From Noviherbaspirillum sp. UKPF54 (GTDB lineage Bacteria > Pseudomonadota > Gammaproteobacteria > Burkholderiales > Burkholderiaceae_D): a stretch of 64,000 nt of DNA. The translations under genes were made by a program, and so were the position numbers. Positions 18,294 to 27,880 of this stretch are shown here, piece by piece (within the stretch, counting starts at the first letter, position 1; each line of letters begins with the position of its first letter). The notes beneath the pieces were generated by a model, which searched no databases, was not told the DNA's origin, and saw only the letters and a program-made list of their open reading frames with translations. Location of the stretch: positions 248,001-312,000 of the forward strand of contig NZ_CP040128.1 of assembly GCF_007874125.1 (NCBI RefSeq), read 5' to 3'.

Positions 18294-21200
18294 TTACGCG
18301 ACGACGTTCTGCCTGATTTCCGCATCAACCTTGTCCAATTCCTCTATCCCACCCGTCAGCGGCCCGTTTCCGCTGAACCGATCAAGGTACAGGTAAATCA
18401 CTGGTGTGATGTACAGCGTGATCACCTGCGAAAACAGCAGTCCGCCGACCACCGCCAAGCCCAGCGGCTGACGCAGTTCGGCGCCGGCGCCCCAACCTAG
18501 CGCGATCGGCAATGCGCCCATCAGCGCGGCGAAGGTAGTCATCATGATCGGCCTGAAGCGCAAAATGCACGCCTGCCGGATTGCTTCCTGCGGCGGCTTG
18601 CCTTCTTCACGCTGGGCGACGAGTGCAAAGTCGATCATCATGATCGCGTTCTTTTTCACTATCCCGATCAGCATCAGGATGCCGATGGTGGCGATCAGCG
18701 TCAGGTCCATCCCGAACAGGCGCAGCGTCAGCAGGGCGCCGACCGCGGCCGACGGCAAGCCGGAGAGGATGGTCAGCGGGTGGATGAAGCTTTCGTACAG
18801 CACGCCCAGCAGCACATAGATCACCAGCAGCGCCACCACCAGCAGCACCGTCTGGCTGGTCTGCGATTCCTTGAAAACGGCGGCGTCGCCGCCGTAGGAG
18901 GTGATCACGCTGGCGGGCATGCGGATTTCGTTCTTGTAGCTTTCGATCTTGCTGGAGGCAACACCCAGCGGCACATCCGGCGCCAGGTTGAACGAGATCG
19001 TGATCGCCTGCAGCTGTCCCTGGTGGTTGATCGCGGTTGGGCCGACGGTGCGCTCGACGCTGGCGAAGCTGATCAGCGGCACCAGGTTGCCGGCCTTGGC
19101 GCGCACGAAGATGCGTTCGAAGGCCGACTCGTCGCGCTTGTACGGATCGTCCACCTGCAGGATCACCTGGTAGTCGTTGCTGCTGGTGTAGATGGTCGAT
19201 ACCTGGCGCTCGCCGAACGCGCTGTACAGCGCGCTGCGCAAGTCCTGCATCTGCACGCCCATCAGGTTGGCCTTGTCGCGGTCGATTTTGAGCGACGCTT
19301 GCAGGCCTTTCAGCTGCGAGTCGCTGGTCACGTCGCGAAACGCCTCGTCGCCGCGCAGCCGGTCCAGCAGCTTGGCGCTCCAGTCGTTCAATTCCGCCGC
19401 CTGGACGCTCTGCAGGACGTATTGATAGCGGCTCTTGGAGACGCGCCCTCCCAGCTGCAGGTTCTGCACGGGACGGAAATACACGGCGATGCCCGGTACT
19501 GCGCGCACTTTCTTGCGCAGGCCTTCCAGCACCTGCGGCATCTTCTCGCGTTCGTCGCGCGGCTTGAGGTTGATGAACATGCGGCCGGTGTTGGATGTGT
19601 TGAGGCCGCCGCCGAGGGTCGAAGCCACGCTGCCGACATTCGGGTCGGCGGCGACGATGTCGGCCACCTGCGCCTGCTTGTCCGACATGGCGGCGAACGA
19701 AATGTCTTCCGACGCTTCGGTGGTGACGCTGATCTGGCCGATGTCTTCTTCGGGGAAGAAGCCCTTGGGAATGGTCACGAACAGGTAAGCCGTCACGACG
19801 AAGGTGGCCAGCGCCACCATCAGGATGGCGAAGCGGTGCCGCAGGCCCCAGTCGAGCGTGCGCGTGTAGCGCTTGAGCATCGCATCGAACAGCCGCTCGA
19901 AGCCGCGACTGACGACGTTGTGCTTGTGGCCGTGGTCGGAGGTCAGGTAGCGGCTGCACAGCATCGGCACCAGCGTCAGCGACACGATGGCCGACACCAG
20001 GATCGCCAGCGACACCACCACCGCGAACTCGTGGAACAGCAGGCCGATCACCCCTGGCATGAAAAAGATAGGGATGAACACGGCGATCAGCGACACCGAG
20101 ATCGATACGATGGTGAATCCCATTTCTTTCGAGCCGACCAGCGCCGCCTTGAAGGGTGGTTCGCCATTCTCGACATGGCGCACGATGTTTTCCAGCACCA
20201 CGATCGCATCGTCCACCACCAGGCCGACCGCCAGCGTGATGCCCAGCAGAGACACGTTGTCGAGGCTGTAGCCGAGTCCGTACAGCAGGGCCACCGCGCC
20301 GACCAGCGACACCGGCAGCGACAGCGTCGGGATCAGCGTCGCCACCAGCCGCCGCAGGAACAGGAAGATCACCAGCACCACCAGCGCCACCGTGATGCCG
20401 AGCGTGATGTTTACGTCGTGCATCGCCTCGCGGATCGATACCGAGCGGTCGTTGAGCAGGTTGATCTGGAGCGAATCCGGCAGCTGCGTCTTAAAGCGCG
20501 GCAGCATCGCGCGCACCGAATCGACCACTGCCACGGTGTTGGCGTTGGGCTGGCGCTGGATGGCCAGCACGATGGAGCGTTCGCCGTTGAAGCGGCTGGC
20601 GGTCTTGACCGATTCGTAGCTGTCCTCGACCTGCGCCACCTCGCGCAGCTTGACCGGAACGTTGTTGCGGCTGGCGACGATCAGGTCGGCGAATTCGGCC
20701 GCGTTCTTCATCTGCGGATTGGCCTGGATCGTCAGCGTCTGCTGCGCGCCGTCGAGCGTGCCGACCGGCGTGTTCGCGTTGGCGGCGCGGATGCCGACCA
20801 CCAGGTCGTCGAGCGACAGGTTGCGCGACGCCAGCAGCGCCGGGTTGGCCTTCACCCGTACTGCGTAGCGTTTCTGGCCGTAGATGTTGACCTGCGCCAC
20901 ACCATTTAGCGTGGACAGGCTGGGCGAGATCAGGTTTTCCGCGTAGTCGTTCAGCTCGGACAGGTCGAGCGACGGCGACGTCAGCGCCAGCAGCAGCACC
21001 GCCGCATCGGCCGGATTGACCTTGCGGTAGGACGGCAGCTGCGTCATCTCCGCCGGCAGCGAGCGCTGCGCGCGCAGCAGGGCCGCCTGCACATCCACGG
21101 CAGCGGCATCGATGTCGCGCACCGGGTCGAACTCCAGCGTCAGCGAGGTATTGCCCAAGGTGCTGGTGGAACTGATGACGTTCAGCCCGGCGATGGTGGC

Positions 21201-21413
21201 GAACTGCTTTTCCAGCGGCAGCGCCACCGATGCCGCCATCGTTTCGGGGCTGGCGCCAGGCAGGGTGGCGGTCACGCTGATGACCGGCGTGTTATAGCTG
21301 GGCAGCGCCGCCACCGGAATCTTCAGGTAGGCCAGGATGCCGGCGACCACCACCGAAGCGCACAGCAGCACGGTCATCACCGGCCGCCGGATACAAAGCT
21401 CGGAAATATTCAT
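18294..21413 (-). CDS. RND efflux transporter permease subunit (HAE1 family)
   Basis: A 1039-residue inner-membrane proton antiporter that exports drugs or other hydrophobic compounds. Seen: N-terminus MNISELCIRRPVMTVLL; two repeats each with a first helix, a large periplasmic loop and further helices; and the charged helix GITLAVGLVVDDAIVVLENI with the paired Asp residues of the proton relay. Length is standard for RND permeases. The ATG at 21413 overlaps the stop of the adaptor gene (ATGA) and is chosen over far-upstream starts in another gene's region. No outer-membrane factor gene is adjacent, so it probably uses a TolC encoded elsewhere. Confidence 0.92.
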   Translation of the reverse strand: MNISELCIRRPVMTVLLCASVVVAGILAYLKIPVAALPSYNTPVISVTATLPGASPETMAASVALPLEKQFATIAGLNVISSTSTLGNTSLTLEFDPVRDIDAAAVDVQAALLRAQRSLPAEMTQLPSYRKVNPADAAVLLLALTSPSLDLSELNDYAENLISPSLSTLNGVAQVNIYGQKRYAVRVKANPALLASRNLSLDDLVVGIRAANANTPVGTLDGAQQTLTIQANPQMKNAAEFADLIVASRNNVPVKLREVAQVEDSYESVKTASRFNGERSIVLAIQRQPNANTVAVVDSVRAMLPRFKTQLPDSLQINLLNDRSVSIREAMHDVNITLGITVALVVLVIFLFLRRLVATLIPTLSLPVSLVGAVALLYGLGYSLDNVSLLGITLAVGLVVDDAIVVLENIVRHVENGEPPFKAALVGSKEMGFTIVSISVSLIAVFIPIFFMPGVIGLLFHEFAVVVSLAILVSAIVSLTLVPMLCSRYLTSDHGHKHNVVSRGFERLFDAMLKRYTRTLDWGLRHRFAILMVALATFVVTAYLFVTIPKGFFPEEDIGQISVTTEASEDISFAAMSDKQAQVADIVAADPNVGSVASTLGGGLNTSNTGRMFINLKPRDEREKMPQVLEGLRKKVRAVPGIAVYFRPVQNLQLGGRVSKSRYQYVLQSVQAAELNDWSAKLLDRLRGDEAFRDVTSDSQLKGLQASLKIDRDKANLMGVQMQDLRSALYSAFGERQVSTIYTSSNDYQVILQVDDPYKRDESAFERIFVRAKAGNLVPLISFASVERTVGPTAINHQGQLQAITISFNLAPDVPLGVASSKIESYKNEIRMPASVITSYGGDAAVFKESQTSQTVLLVVALLVIYVLLGVLYESFIHPLTILSGLPSAAVGALLTLRLFGMDLTLIATIGILMLIGIVKKNAIMMIDFALVAQREEGKPPQEAIRQACILRFRPIMMTTFAALMGALPIALGWGAGAELRQPLGLAVVGGLLFSQVITLYITPVIYLYLDRFSGNGPLTGGIEELDKVDAEIRQNVVA

Positions 21414-22561
21414 TGCTGGTTCTTTTGCGCGACGCGGCTGTCCTGGCGCGCATCGGCCACACGCACTTTGCTGCCGGGACGCAGGTTCTGCTTGCCGTCC
21501 ACTACCACGCTGTCGCCAGCTGCCACGCCCCTGACGGCGGCCTTGGTGCCGAACGAATACAGCAATTCGACGCGGCGCAGCTGCGCGGTCTGGTCGGTGC
21601 CGACCACGTACACCGAACGGGTATCGACGCCGGTGATGATGGCGGCCTGCGGGATGACGACGGCATTCTTCAGTTCGCGCACGACGGTCGTGACGGGCAC
21701 GTACTGGCCGGGCCACAGCAGGTGTTGCTCGTTCGGGAAAATCGCCTTCGCCTTGATGGTGCCGTTTTGCGAATCGACGGCATTGTCGACGAAGCTGAGC
21801 TTGCCTTCCAGCGCGCCGGCCGCGCCGGGCAGTGTCGCGACTACCTTTGCACCGCCCGCACGTTGCGCCGCCAGCAGGGCGCCCAGTTCTCTCTCCGGAA
21901 GCGTGAACGTGACGGCGACCGGATCGATCTGGGAAATCGTGACCATCGGCGCGGCCGTCGCGCTCGGCTGCACCAGGGTGCCGGCAAAAACGGAAATGAC
22001 GCCGACGCGCCCGGAGGACGCCGCCCGGATAGTGTCATAGCCGAGTGCCACGCGCGCGGCCTCGACCGCCGCCTCGTCGGCGCGCAGCGTGGCGCGTGCA
22101 GCCTCTGCCTGTGCCTGCACGGTATCGGTCGCGCCTTGCGAAATGAAGCCCTTGCCGAGCAATTCCCGGCTGCGCGCCAGCTGGCGTTCGAGATCGGCCA
22201 GGCCGGCCTGGTCCTTCGCCAGCTGCGCCTGCGCCTTTTGCAGGTTCACGCGGTCGGCGCGGTCATCCAGCGAAAACAGCACGTCGCCCGCCTTGACGAA
22301 CTGGCCTTCCTTGATATGCACGCGCGCGACGAGATTGGACACCTGCGGCCGCACCTCGACATTGTTGAGCGAGCTGACATAGCCGTTTGCTTCCAGCCGC
22401 ACCGGCACATCCGTCTGCGCAGCTTCGGCGACGCTAACGGCGATTGCCGGCGTCTGCTTTTGCTGGCCGGTTTCCTGCTTCGGGGCGGTCCTGGTTAGAT
22501 ACCATCCGGTGCTGCCGGCGGCGGCGATGACGATCAATAAGGCGGCGTTCCGTCTTTTCAT
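21410..22561 (-). CDS. RND efflux periplasmic adaptor subunit (membrane fusion protein)
   Basis: A 383-residue adaptor joining the RND permease to an outer-membrane channel. Seen: N-terminal anchor MKRRNAALLIVIAAAGSTGWYL; split lipoyl/barrel-sandwich motifs (NVEVRPQVSNLVARVHIKEG); an alpha-helical hairpin at about 95-165; and a beta-barrel with the family motif VTFTLPERELGALL. The ATG at 22561 fits the usual length. It is first in a two-gene operon divergent from a MarR gene, the standard arrangement for a regulator-controlled pump. Confidence 0.9.
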   Translation of the reverse strand: MKRRNAALLIVIAAAGSTGWYLTRTAPKQETGQQKQTPAIAVSVAEAAQTDVPVRLEANGYVSSLNNVEVRPQVSNLVARVHIKEGQFVKAGDVLFSLDDRADRVNLQKAQAQLAKDQAGLADLERQLARSRELLGKGFISQGATDTVQAQAEAARATLRADEAAVEAARVALGYDTIRAASSGRVGVISVFAGTLVQPSATAAPMVTISQIDPVAVTFTLPERELGALLAAQRAGGAKVVATLPGAAGALEGKLSFVDNAVDSQNGTIKAKAIFPNEQHLLWPGQYVPVTTVVRELKNAVVIPQAAIITGVDTRSVYVVGTDQTAQLRRVELLYSFGTKAAVRGVAAGDSVVVDGKQNLRPGSKVRVADARQDSRVAQKNQQ

Positions 22562-22660
22562 ACAAGATAGGCGGGATGACGATCGGATAAGATGGCGAGC
22601 ATCGCTTCCGAAATAGTTAGCTAGTGCAAGCAATTCTACCACTCGCATACAATATCACTC

Positions 22661-23131
22661 ATGAGCCAGCCCATTGTCGACACTTTGGATTTTCACGAAC
22701 CGCCCACCGTGCAGGAGCAGTTCGGCCTCGCCATCGGCGAGATCGGACGCAGCTGGCGCCACAAGCTGGACCAGCGCCTCAAGCCGCTCGGCCTGTCGCA
22801 ATCGAAGTGGCGCACGCTGCTCTACATCTCTCGCACGCGCGACGGCCTCACCCAGACGGACCTGGCCCGCATGCTCGGCATCGAGGCGCCCACCGTGACG
22901 CGTCTGGTCAAGCAACTGGAAGACGGCGGCTGGGTGCAGCGCCGCGCGTTGCCCGGCGATGCGCGCTGCAAGGTTGTGCACCTGGCGCCGAAGACGAAAA
23001 GAACCATGCGGCACATCGATGCCGAGGTGGCGCAGTTGCGAGCCGAAACGATCGGCCGGCTTACCGGAAAACAGGCCGCGGCGGGATTGGCCGTGCTCCA
23101 GGCGTTGCAGCGCCTGCTAGACGACGTGTGA
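22661..23131 (+). CDS. MarR-family transcriptional regulator of the efflux operon
   Basis: A 156-residue winged-helix regulator. Seen: recognition region GLTQTDLARMLGIEAPTVTRLVKQLE (about 62-87) and wing with DARCKVVHLAPK. It is divergent from the RND operon with a 99-bp shared gap, so control of the pump is likely. No ribosome site precedes the ATG. A TACAAT box at 22648-22653 would place the transcript start almost at the ATG, so the message may be leaderless (inference). A TAG-TTAGC-TAG element near 22614-22624 is a weak operator candidate. Confidence 0.88.
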   Translation: MSQPIVDTLDFHEPPTVQEQFGLAIGEIGRSWRHKLDQRLKPLGLSQSKWRTLLYISRTRDGLTQTDLARMLGIEAPTVTRLVKQLEDGGWVQRRALPGDARCKVVHLAPKTKRTMRHIDAEVAQLRAETIGRLTGKQAAAGLAVLQALQRLLDDV

Positions 23132-23507
23132 TCCGCTCCTCGCCCATGAAGCTTTTTCCGATTCGGGGAATTTAGCTTGTCAGCGCTGTGTCAAATTTGA
23201 AGTGAATAATCGTTTCGGGACCCGTTCCTCCGGGCGGGCCAGTTGGGCTGTGCCGTGGTTTCGAATTTGAAACTTGATGTATTTGTCGTACATGTTCCAT
23301 GTGAACGGCAGCACGTTCGTTCACTTGTTGACTTCACATCAGAGCATTGAGTGAAATCAAATGAAGTGCTTGTCTTCAAGACTATGATGGGCGCTGCTTT
23401 TTTCCGGGCACGTCCTGCCGTCATAACCACCATGCCGGCGCGGGCAGGTTGCATGCATATTGGCATGCATCTCGCGCCGTATTGTTCGCTTTCTAGGGAG
23501 AATTGAA
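23132..23507 (+). promoter_or_regulatory. Upstream region of phaA, AT-rich
   Basis: 376 bp between the MarR stop and phaA, without a supported gene. It is notably AT-richer than the genes around it and repeats ATTTGAA-type words (near 23193 and 23260). It presumably holds the phaAB promoter, but no -35/-10 pair with good spacing stood out. The only clear element is the AGGGAG ribosome site of phaA at 23495-23500. Confidence 0.4.
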
Positions 23508-24683
23508 ATGAATGATGTCGTAATCGTCGCCGCAGGTCGTACCGCCGTCGGCAAGTTCGGTGGCACCCTGTCCAAGATCGCCGCAGCCGATCTGGGCGCG
23601 CATGTCATCAAGGGCCTGCTTGCCAAGACCGGCATCAAGCCGGAAATGGTCAACGACGTGATCATGGGACAGGTGCTGACGGCTGGCGTGGGCCAGAATC
23701 CGGCGCGCCAGGCGGTGATCCGCGCGGGCCTTCCCGACATGGTGCCCGGCATGACCATCAATATGGTATGCGGCAGCGGCCTGCGCGCCACCCATCTGGC
23801 GGCGCAGGCGATCAAGGCCGGTGACGCCGACATCATCATCGCTGGCGGCCAGGAAAACATGAGCGCCTCGCCGCACGTGCTTAACGGCTCGCGCGACGGC
23901 TTCCGCATGGGCGACGCCAAGCTGGTCGACACCATGATCGTCGACGGCTTGTGGGATGTTTATAACCAATACCACATGGGCATCACCGCCGAAAACGTCG
24001 CGAAGAAATATGGCGTATCGCGCCAGGAGCAGGACGAGTTCTCCGTGGCTTCGCAAAACAAGGCGGAAGCCGCACAAAAGGCCGGCAAGTTCAAGGATGA
24101 GATCCTGCCGCTGGAAATCGCCTCGAAGAAAGGCTCCGTCGTGTTCGATACCGACGAGTTCATCAAGCCGGGCGTCACGCTCGATTCGCTCGCCGGCCTG
24201 CGTCCGGCATTCGACAAGAACGGCACCGTCACCGCTGGCAACGCTTCCGGCATCAACGACGGCGCGGCGGCGGTGATCATGATGTCGGCGAAAAAGGCAG
24301 ACGAACTCGGCCTGAAGCCGATGGCGCGCATCAAGGCGTATTCCTCGGCCGGCGTCGATCCGACCATTATGGGCATGGGCCCGGTTCCGGCCAGCCAGTT
24401 GTGCCTGAAGAAGGCGGGCTGGACCCACAACGATCTCGATCTGATGGAAATCAACGAGGCGTTTGCGGCGCAGGCGATCGGCGTGAACAAGGAGATGGGC
24501 TGGGACACCAGCAAGATCAACGTCAACGGCGGCGCTATCGCGATCGGTCACCCGATTGGTGCATCCGGTTGCCGCATTCTGGTGACGCTGCTGCATGAAA
24601 TGATCCGTCGTGATGCGAAGCGTGGCTTGGCCAGCTTGTGCATCGGCGGTGGCATGGGAGTTGCACTCGCAGTGGAGCGCTGA
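23508..24683 (+). CDS. phaA: Acetyl-CoA acetyltransferase (beta-ketothiolase)
   Basis: A 391-residue biosynthetic thiolase that condenses two acetyl-CoA to acetoacetyl-CoA, the first step of polyhydroxybutyrate synthesis. Seen: C88 in [11 protein letters not shown]348 in the GHPIGASG motif and C378 in LCIGGGMG. These positions match characterised PhaA enzymes within one residue. The start at 23508 has AGGGAG 8 bp upstream and opens with the family N-terminus [17 protein letters not shown]. phaB follows 52 bp downstream; no phaC synthase is in the window. Confidence 0.93.
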   Translation: MNDVVIVAAGRTAVGKFGGTLSKIAAADLGAHVIKGLLAKTGIKPEMVNDVIMGQVLTAGVGQNPARQAVIRAGLPDMVPGMTINMVCGSGLRATHLAAQAIKAGDADIIIAGGQENMSASPHVLNGSRDGFRMGDAKLVDTMIVDGLWDVYNQYHMGITAENVAKKYGVSRQEQDEFSVASQNKAEAAQKAGKFKDEILPLEIASKKGSVVFDTDEFIKPGVTLDSLAGLRPAFDKNGTVTAGNASGINDGAAAVIMMSAKKADELGLKPMARIKAYSSAGVDPTIMGMGPVPASQLCLKKAGWTHNDLDLMEINEAFAAQAIGVNKEMGWDTSKINVNGGAIAIGHPIGASGCRILVTLLHEMIRRDAKRGLASLCIGGGMGVALAVER

Positions 24684-24735
24684 GAGTCGCAGAGGTGTTG
24701 TTATTACAGACGAGAAAATAGAGAGAGAATAGAAC

Positions 24736-25476
24736 ATGGCAAGAGTTGCACTAGTTACAGGCGGCATGGGCGGATTAGGGGAAGCCATTTGCATCAAGAT
24801 GGCGGCGCTCGGCTATCAAGTCGTCACCACCTATTCGCCGGGCAATACCAAGGCTGGCGAATGGCTGAGCCAGATGGAAGAGAAGGGCTTCCGTTTCCGC
24901 GCTTATCCGTGCGACGTTGCGGATTACGATTCGGCGCAAGCCTGCATCAACCGGATCACCGAGGAAATTGGCCCGGTCGACGTGCTGGTCAATAACGCCG
25001 GCATCACCCGCGACATGACCTTCAAGAAGATGGACAAGACCAACTGGGATGCGGTCATCAAGACCAATCTCGACTCCGTCTTCAACATGACCAAGCCGGT
25101 GTGCGACGGCATGACCGATCGCGGCTGGGGCCGCATCATCAACATCTCGTCCGTCAACGGGCAGAAGGGTGCCTTCGGCCAGACCAACTATTCCGCCGCC
25201 AAGGCCGGCATGCACGGCTTCACCAAGGCGCTGGCACTGGAAGTGGCGAAAAAGGGCGTCACCGTCAACACCATCTCGCCGGGCTATATCGGTACCAAGA
25301 TGGTGATGGCGATTCCGTCCGAGGTTTTGGAAAGCAAGATCATTCCGCAGATCCCGATGGGCCGCCTGGGCAAGCCGGAAGAAGTGGCTGGCCTGGTCGC
25401 CTACCTGGCGTCCGATGAAGCGGCGTTCCTGACCGGCGCCAATATCGCCATCAACGGCGGGCAGCACATGTACTGA
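24736..25476 (+). CDS. phaB: Acetoacetyl-CoA reductase
   Basis: A 246-residue short-chain dehydrogenase that reduces acetoacetyl-CoA to (R)-3-hydroxybutyryl-CoA with NADPH. Seen: cofactor motif TGGMGGLGEAI (8-18), NNAG at 86-89, catalytic S139, Y152 and K156 (SSVNGQKGAFGQTNYSAAK region), and C-terminal ANIAINGGQHMY as in PhaB. Second gene of phaAB; its transcript ends at the strong terminator 33 bp downstream. Confidence 0.95.
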   Translation: MARVALVTGGMGGLGEAICIKMAALGYQVVTTYSPGNTKAGEWLSQMEEKGFRFRAYPCDVADYDSAQACINRITEEIGPVDVLVNNAGITRDMTFKKMDKTNWDAVIKTNLDSVFNMTKPVCDGMTDRGWGRIINISSVNGQKGAFGQTNYSAAKAGMHGFTKALALEVAKKGVTVNTISPGYIGTKMVMAIPSEVLESKIIPQIPMGRLGKPEEVAGLVAYLASDEAAFLTGANIAINGGQHMY

Positions 25477-25509
25477 CGCAGCGGAGCGCGGCAGTCGCCG
25501 CATCCTGCC

Positions 25510-25554
25510 AATGGCGCGGTTGAACATGCGTGTTCAACCGCGCCATTGTTTTTT
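25510..25554 (+). terminator. Rho-independent terminator of phaAB
   Basis: A perfect 16-bp stem (AATGGCGCGGTTGAAC, 25510-25525, with its complement at 25532-25547) around a 6-nt loop, followed by G and six T. It is the strongest terminator in the window. Confidence 0.92.
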
Positions 25555-25865
25555 GCGTGTCCTTGATGTGCGGTGCAGCATACGCGGGGATATCGCCATG
25601 GATGCCGAAGGCGCCGGAGCACGGCTTCATGGTTTTACTTCCCTGCCGCGCCGGGAGGCACGCGAAATCGCCGCATTTGCGCTGCCGCCAACGAACTAAT
25701 TGATTCGAATGCATCTCTATTGGCCTGACATGCGAAGCCAGCGAAGACGCCACGCAGGGGCGACGCTTGATACCTGTGAAATGAGTCCTACACTGAAATG
25801 ATGCGGCCTTGCCGGGATGGCGCGGCAATCACAAACAATCCACAGTCTGAATTTGGAGAGGTTTT
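25555..25865. other. Intergenic stretch, no gene seen
   Basis: 311 bp between the phaAB terminator and the next gene. Short open frames have no ribosome site or recognisable product. It presumably includes the promoter and the TTGGAGAGG ribosome site (near 25854-25862) of the downstream gene. Nothing else was recognised. Confidence 0.4.
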
Positions 25866-26567
25866 ATGCGGAGCGAATACACCCAGCGGTTCAGTTCTGA
25901 TCTTGACGAAATGCATGAAAAGTCGCGCAAGGAAGTGATGCGCACGATCGAGGCCCACGGCTCCCGCACCATCGGCGATTTGCCGGACATGACGGAAGGG
26001 GAGCGCGCCAAGTGGTTCTTCTGGAACATGCATGAAAACCTCGACGAATTCAGAAAGCTGGAGCCGACTCTGGTAGGACAGGTGAAGTGCACCCAGCTGA
26101 CGCTGACCGACGGCTTGTCGATGCAGACCGAAAAGATCGGCTCGGAAAAGCGCGTGGCCCTGAACTGCCGCTGGCATTTGCGGCTGGCCTATGCGTCGAT
26201 CCAGAACGAAGAGGCGTTTTCGATCGGGGAGGGCGCGGTGACCCTGGTCATCGCCGATTCCCTGCCGGCTGAGCCGCCCCTGCAAAAGAACCAGAAGGGC
26301 TACATCGACTCGGACAGTTCGATGTATCCGAACCAGCTCTTCCTGTTCGGCTGGGTGACCGAGTCGGTCTGGAGCGAGGTCAAGCAGTACCTGTTTTCCC
26401 CAAGCCCGAACTGCCAGACCGATCTGATGCTGCGCGACGATTCGCTGTTTCCGGTGAAGCCGGGGTTCGGGTTCGTGGCTGGGCCGCCCGGTGCGATCGG
26501 GATCACGAACCTGGAGTTCAGCGTGTCCCTGCATTCCGCGGATCGGCGGGGAACGCGCAGGACCTAA
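25866..26567 (+). CDS. Hypothetical protein (unrecognised, 233 aa)
   Basis: Not recognised. The start has a good GGAGAGG site. The protein is soluble, with no signal peptide or membrane helix: an N-terminal charged helical part (about 1-60, DLDEMHEKSRKEVMRTIEAHG) and a mixed alpha/beta remainder with Trp and aromatic residues (WFFWNMHENLDEF, LFLFGWVTESVW) and a Gly/Pro-rich loop near the C-terminus. Codon use matches neighbouring chromosomal genes. It stands alone between phaAB and a convergent transporter gene. The long, conserved-looking frame makes it a real gene, but no function is proposed. Confidence 0.75.
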   Translation: MRSEYTQRFSSDLDEMHEKSRKEVMRTIEAHGSRTIGDLPDMTEGERAKWFFWNMHENLDEFRKLEPTLVGQVKCTQLTLTDGLSMQTEKIGSEKRVALNCRWHLRLAYASIQNEEAFSIGEGAVTLVIADSLPAEPPLQKNQKGYIDSDSSMYPNQLFLFGWVTESVWSEVKQYLFSPSPNCQTDLMLRDDSLFPVKPGFGFVAGPPGAIGITNLEFSVSLHSADRRGTRRT

Positions 26568-26620
26568 TCTCGGATAGATGACGCGTGGCGGTCGCGCGCC
26601 ACAGACAGTCGCCGCGAAAT

Positions 26621-27631
26621 CTATCCCGCCGGCAGCAGCCTGCCTTGCAGCAGCAGCGCCACGGTCCGCAACGCCAGCAGCGCGATCACGGCCGAGGCGG
26701 CGAGCAGTGCGGCGATGCCGGCTTCCTGCGGCCAGCCGCCGCGATGCACTACCTCGATGACGGCCGAAGCCAGCGCGGCCAACGGGAAAGAAAACGACCA
26801 GAACCCGAGCGAGAACGGCACCTTTCCCCACCATTGGAAACGCGCCAGCACGCCGACGATCGGCGACACGGCGATGCCCAGGCCGACCACCAGCACCTGG
26901 CCCGGCAGCTCGGGCCAGATTACGGCCGCCGATAGCGTGGCGATGGCCGGCGGCGCCAGTTCCACGCCGATGGTCGGGCGCAGTGCTTCCGGCATCGGAC
27001 CTTCGAACAGGCGCGAAAGGATGCGCGCCTCCAGCAGCGCCCAGCCGGACAGGCCGGTGCCGAACAGCAGTGCTCCCCAGCCCCGGTAATCCAGCGTCGC
27101 CAGCGCCATGCCGCCAACCAGCGCGCCGCCGACGATGGGCAGGTAGAGCGCTGGCGTGATGGCATTTTCGGGTAGGCGGCCGGTGGCGAGCATGGCGACC
27201 ACGCGGCAGCCGATGAGCGCATGCAGCGCCAGGGCAGCAAGTGCCACGGACAGCCATGCGGCTTGGCCGGGACGGGCCAGGATGATTACCGCCAGCAGCA
27301 TGGACAGCGGCAGCAGCGCCTGCAGTGAGCTTTGTACGGGATGGCGGAATTCCTGCAGCACCGTGCCCGGATAGCGCGCGCACTTGTACAGATACAGCAG
27401 CAGCGTGGCGATCCAGATTGCGGTGACGGGCCAGATCATCACGCGTTCGACGTCGACCGCAGCGGACCATCCGTAGGCCGCCGCACGGCGCCATGCGCCG
27501 ATCAATCCGAACAACCCGACCGAAACGGCGAACAGCCCCGGCGGCACACGTGCCGGCCAGGACAGGCTGTGCGCGCCGGGCTTGGCGCCGAACAGGTAAT
27601 ACAGGCGGGCGCGTGGATTGTCTTTATCCAT
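26621..27631 (-). CDS. TDT-family transporter (TehA / SLAC1-like anion channel)
   Basis: A 336-residue integral membrane protein with about ten hydrophobic segments. Seen: the entry PARVPPGLFAVSVGLFGLIGAWR and the later FSLGFWSFSFPLAALASA are typical of the tellurite-resistance/dicarboxylate transporter (TDT) family, whose members include TehA and plant SLAC1 anion channels. The start ATG at 27631 follows a poorly defined ribosome site. It is convergent with the unknown gene and divergent from the phasin gene. Substrate cannot be assigned. Confidence 0.8.
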   Translation of the reverse strand: MDKDNPRARLYYLFGAKPGAHSLSWPARVPPGLFAVSVGLFGLIGAWRRAAAYGWSAAVDVERVMIWPVTAIWIATLLLYLYKCARYPGTVLQEFRHPVQSSLQALLPLSMLLAVIILARPGQAAWLSVALAALALHALIGCRVVAMLATGRLPENAITPALYLPIVGGALVGGMALATLDYRGWGALLFGTGLSGWALLEARILSRLFEGPMPEALRPTIGVELAPPAIATLSAAVIWPELPGQVLVVGLGIAVSPIVGVLARFQWWGKVPFSLGFWSFSFPLAALASAVIEVVHRGGWPQEAGIAALLAASAVIALLALRTVALLLQGRLLPAG

Positions 27632-27823
27632 ATCAGAGATCCTCCCAGATTGAGGAAAGCCGGTTCCGGCAAGGCGGCGCGGCCGGCATTGTGCGTATGT
27701 TTGTCCGCTTTCATATTAGCGAACTTTAAACATACTTGTTGAATACATATCCATGCGGGATCGCTGCTGTTGCGGGTTCGATATTGAAGATTGCCAGACG
27801 AACCAGAAAAGCCGTCTTTTTTC

Positions 27824-27834
27824 GTGCAATGCAC
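27824..27834. promoter_or_regulatory. PhaR-like site upstream of the phasin promoter (GTGC-AAT-GCAC)
   Basis: Perfect 4-bp inverted repeat with a 3-bp spacer, followed by CAAAAATT, 11 bp upstream of the predicted -35 box. PhaR repressors of PHB granule genes bind TGC/GCA-rich repeats at phasin promoters. This assignment is an inference. Confidence 0.4.
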
Positions 27835-27844
27835 AAAAATTGCC

Positions 27845-27873
27845 TTGTGTTGCGCCGGCGGCATCTCTAGAAT
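27845..27873 (+). promoter_or_regulatory. Phasin promoter (TTGTGT-N17-TAGAAT)
   Basis: -35 TTGTGT at 27845-27850 and -10 TAGAAT at 27868-27873 with a 17-bp spacer. The predicted transcription start is near 27880, about 80 bp upstream of the phasin ATG. Confidence 0.55.
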
Positions 27874-27880
27874 ATTCCAT

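Noticed and set aside
18780..20909. 709-codon open frame opposite the RND permease gene
   Set aside because: Antisense shadow rich in His, Gln and Arg with no domain; the RND gene on the other strand is certain.
25511..25699. Short open frame overlapping the phaAB terminator
   Set aside because: It begins inside the perfect terminator stem and has no ribosome site.
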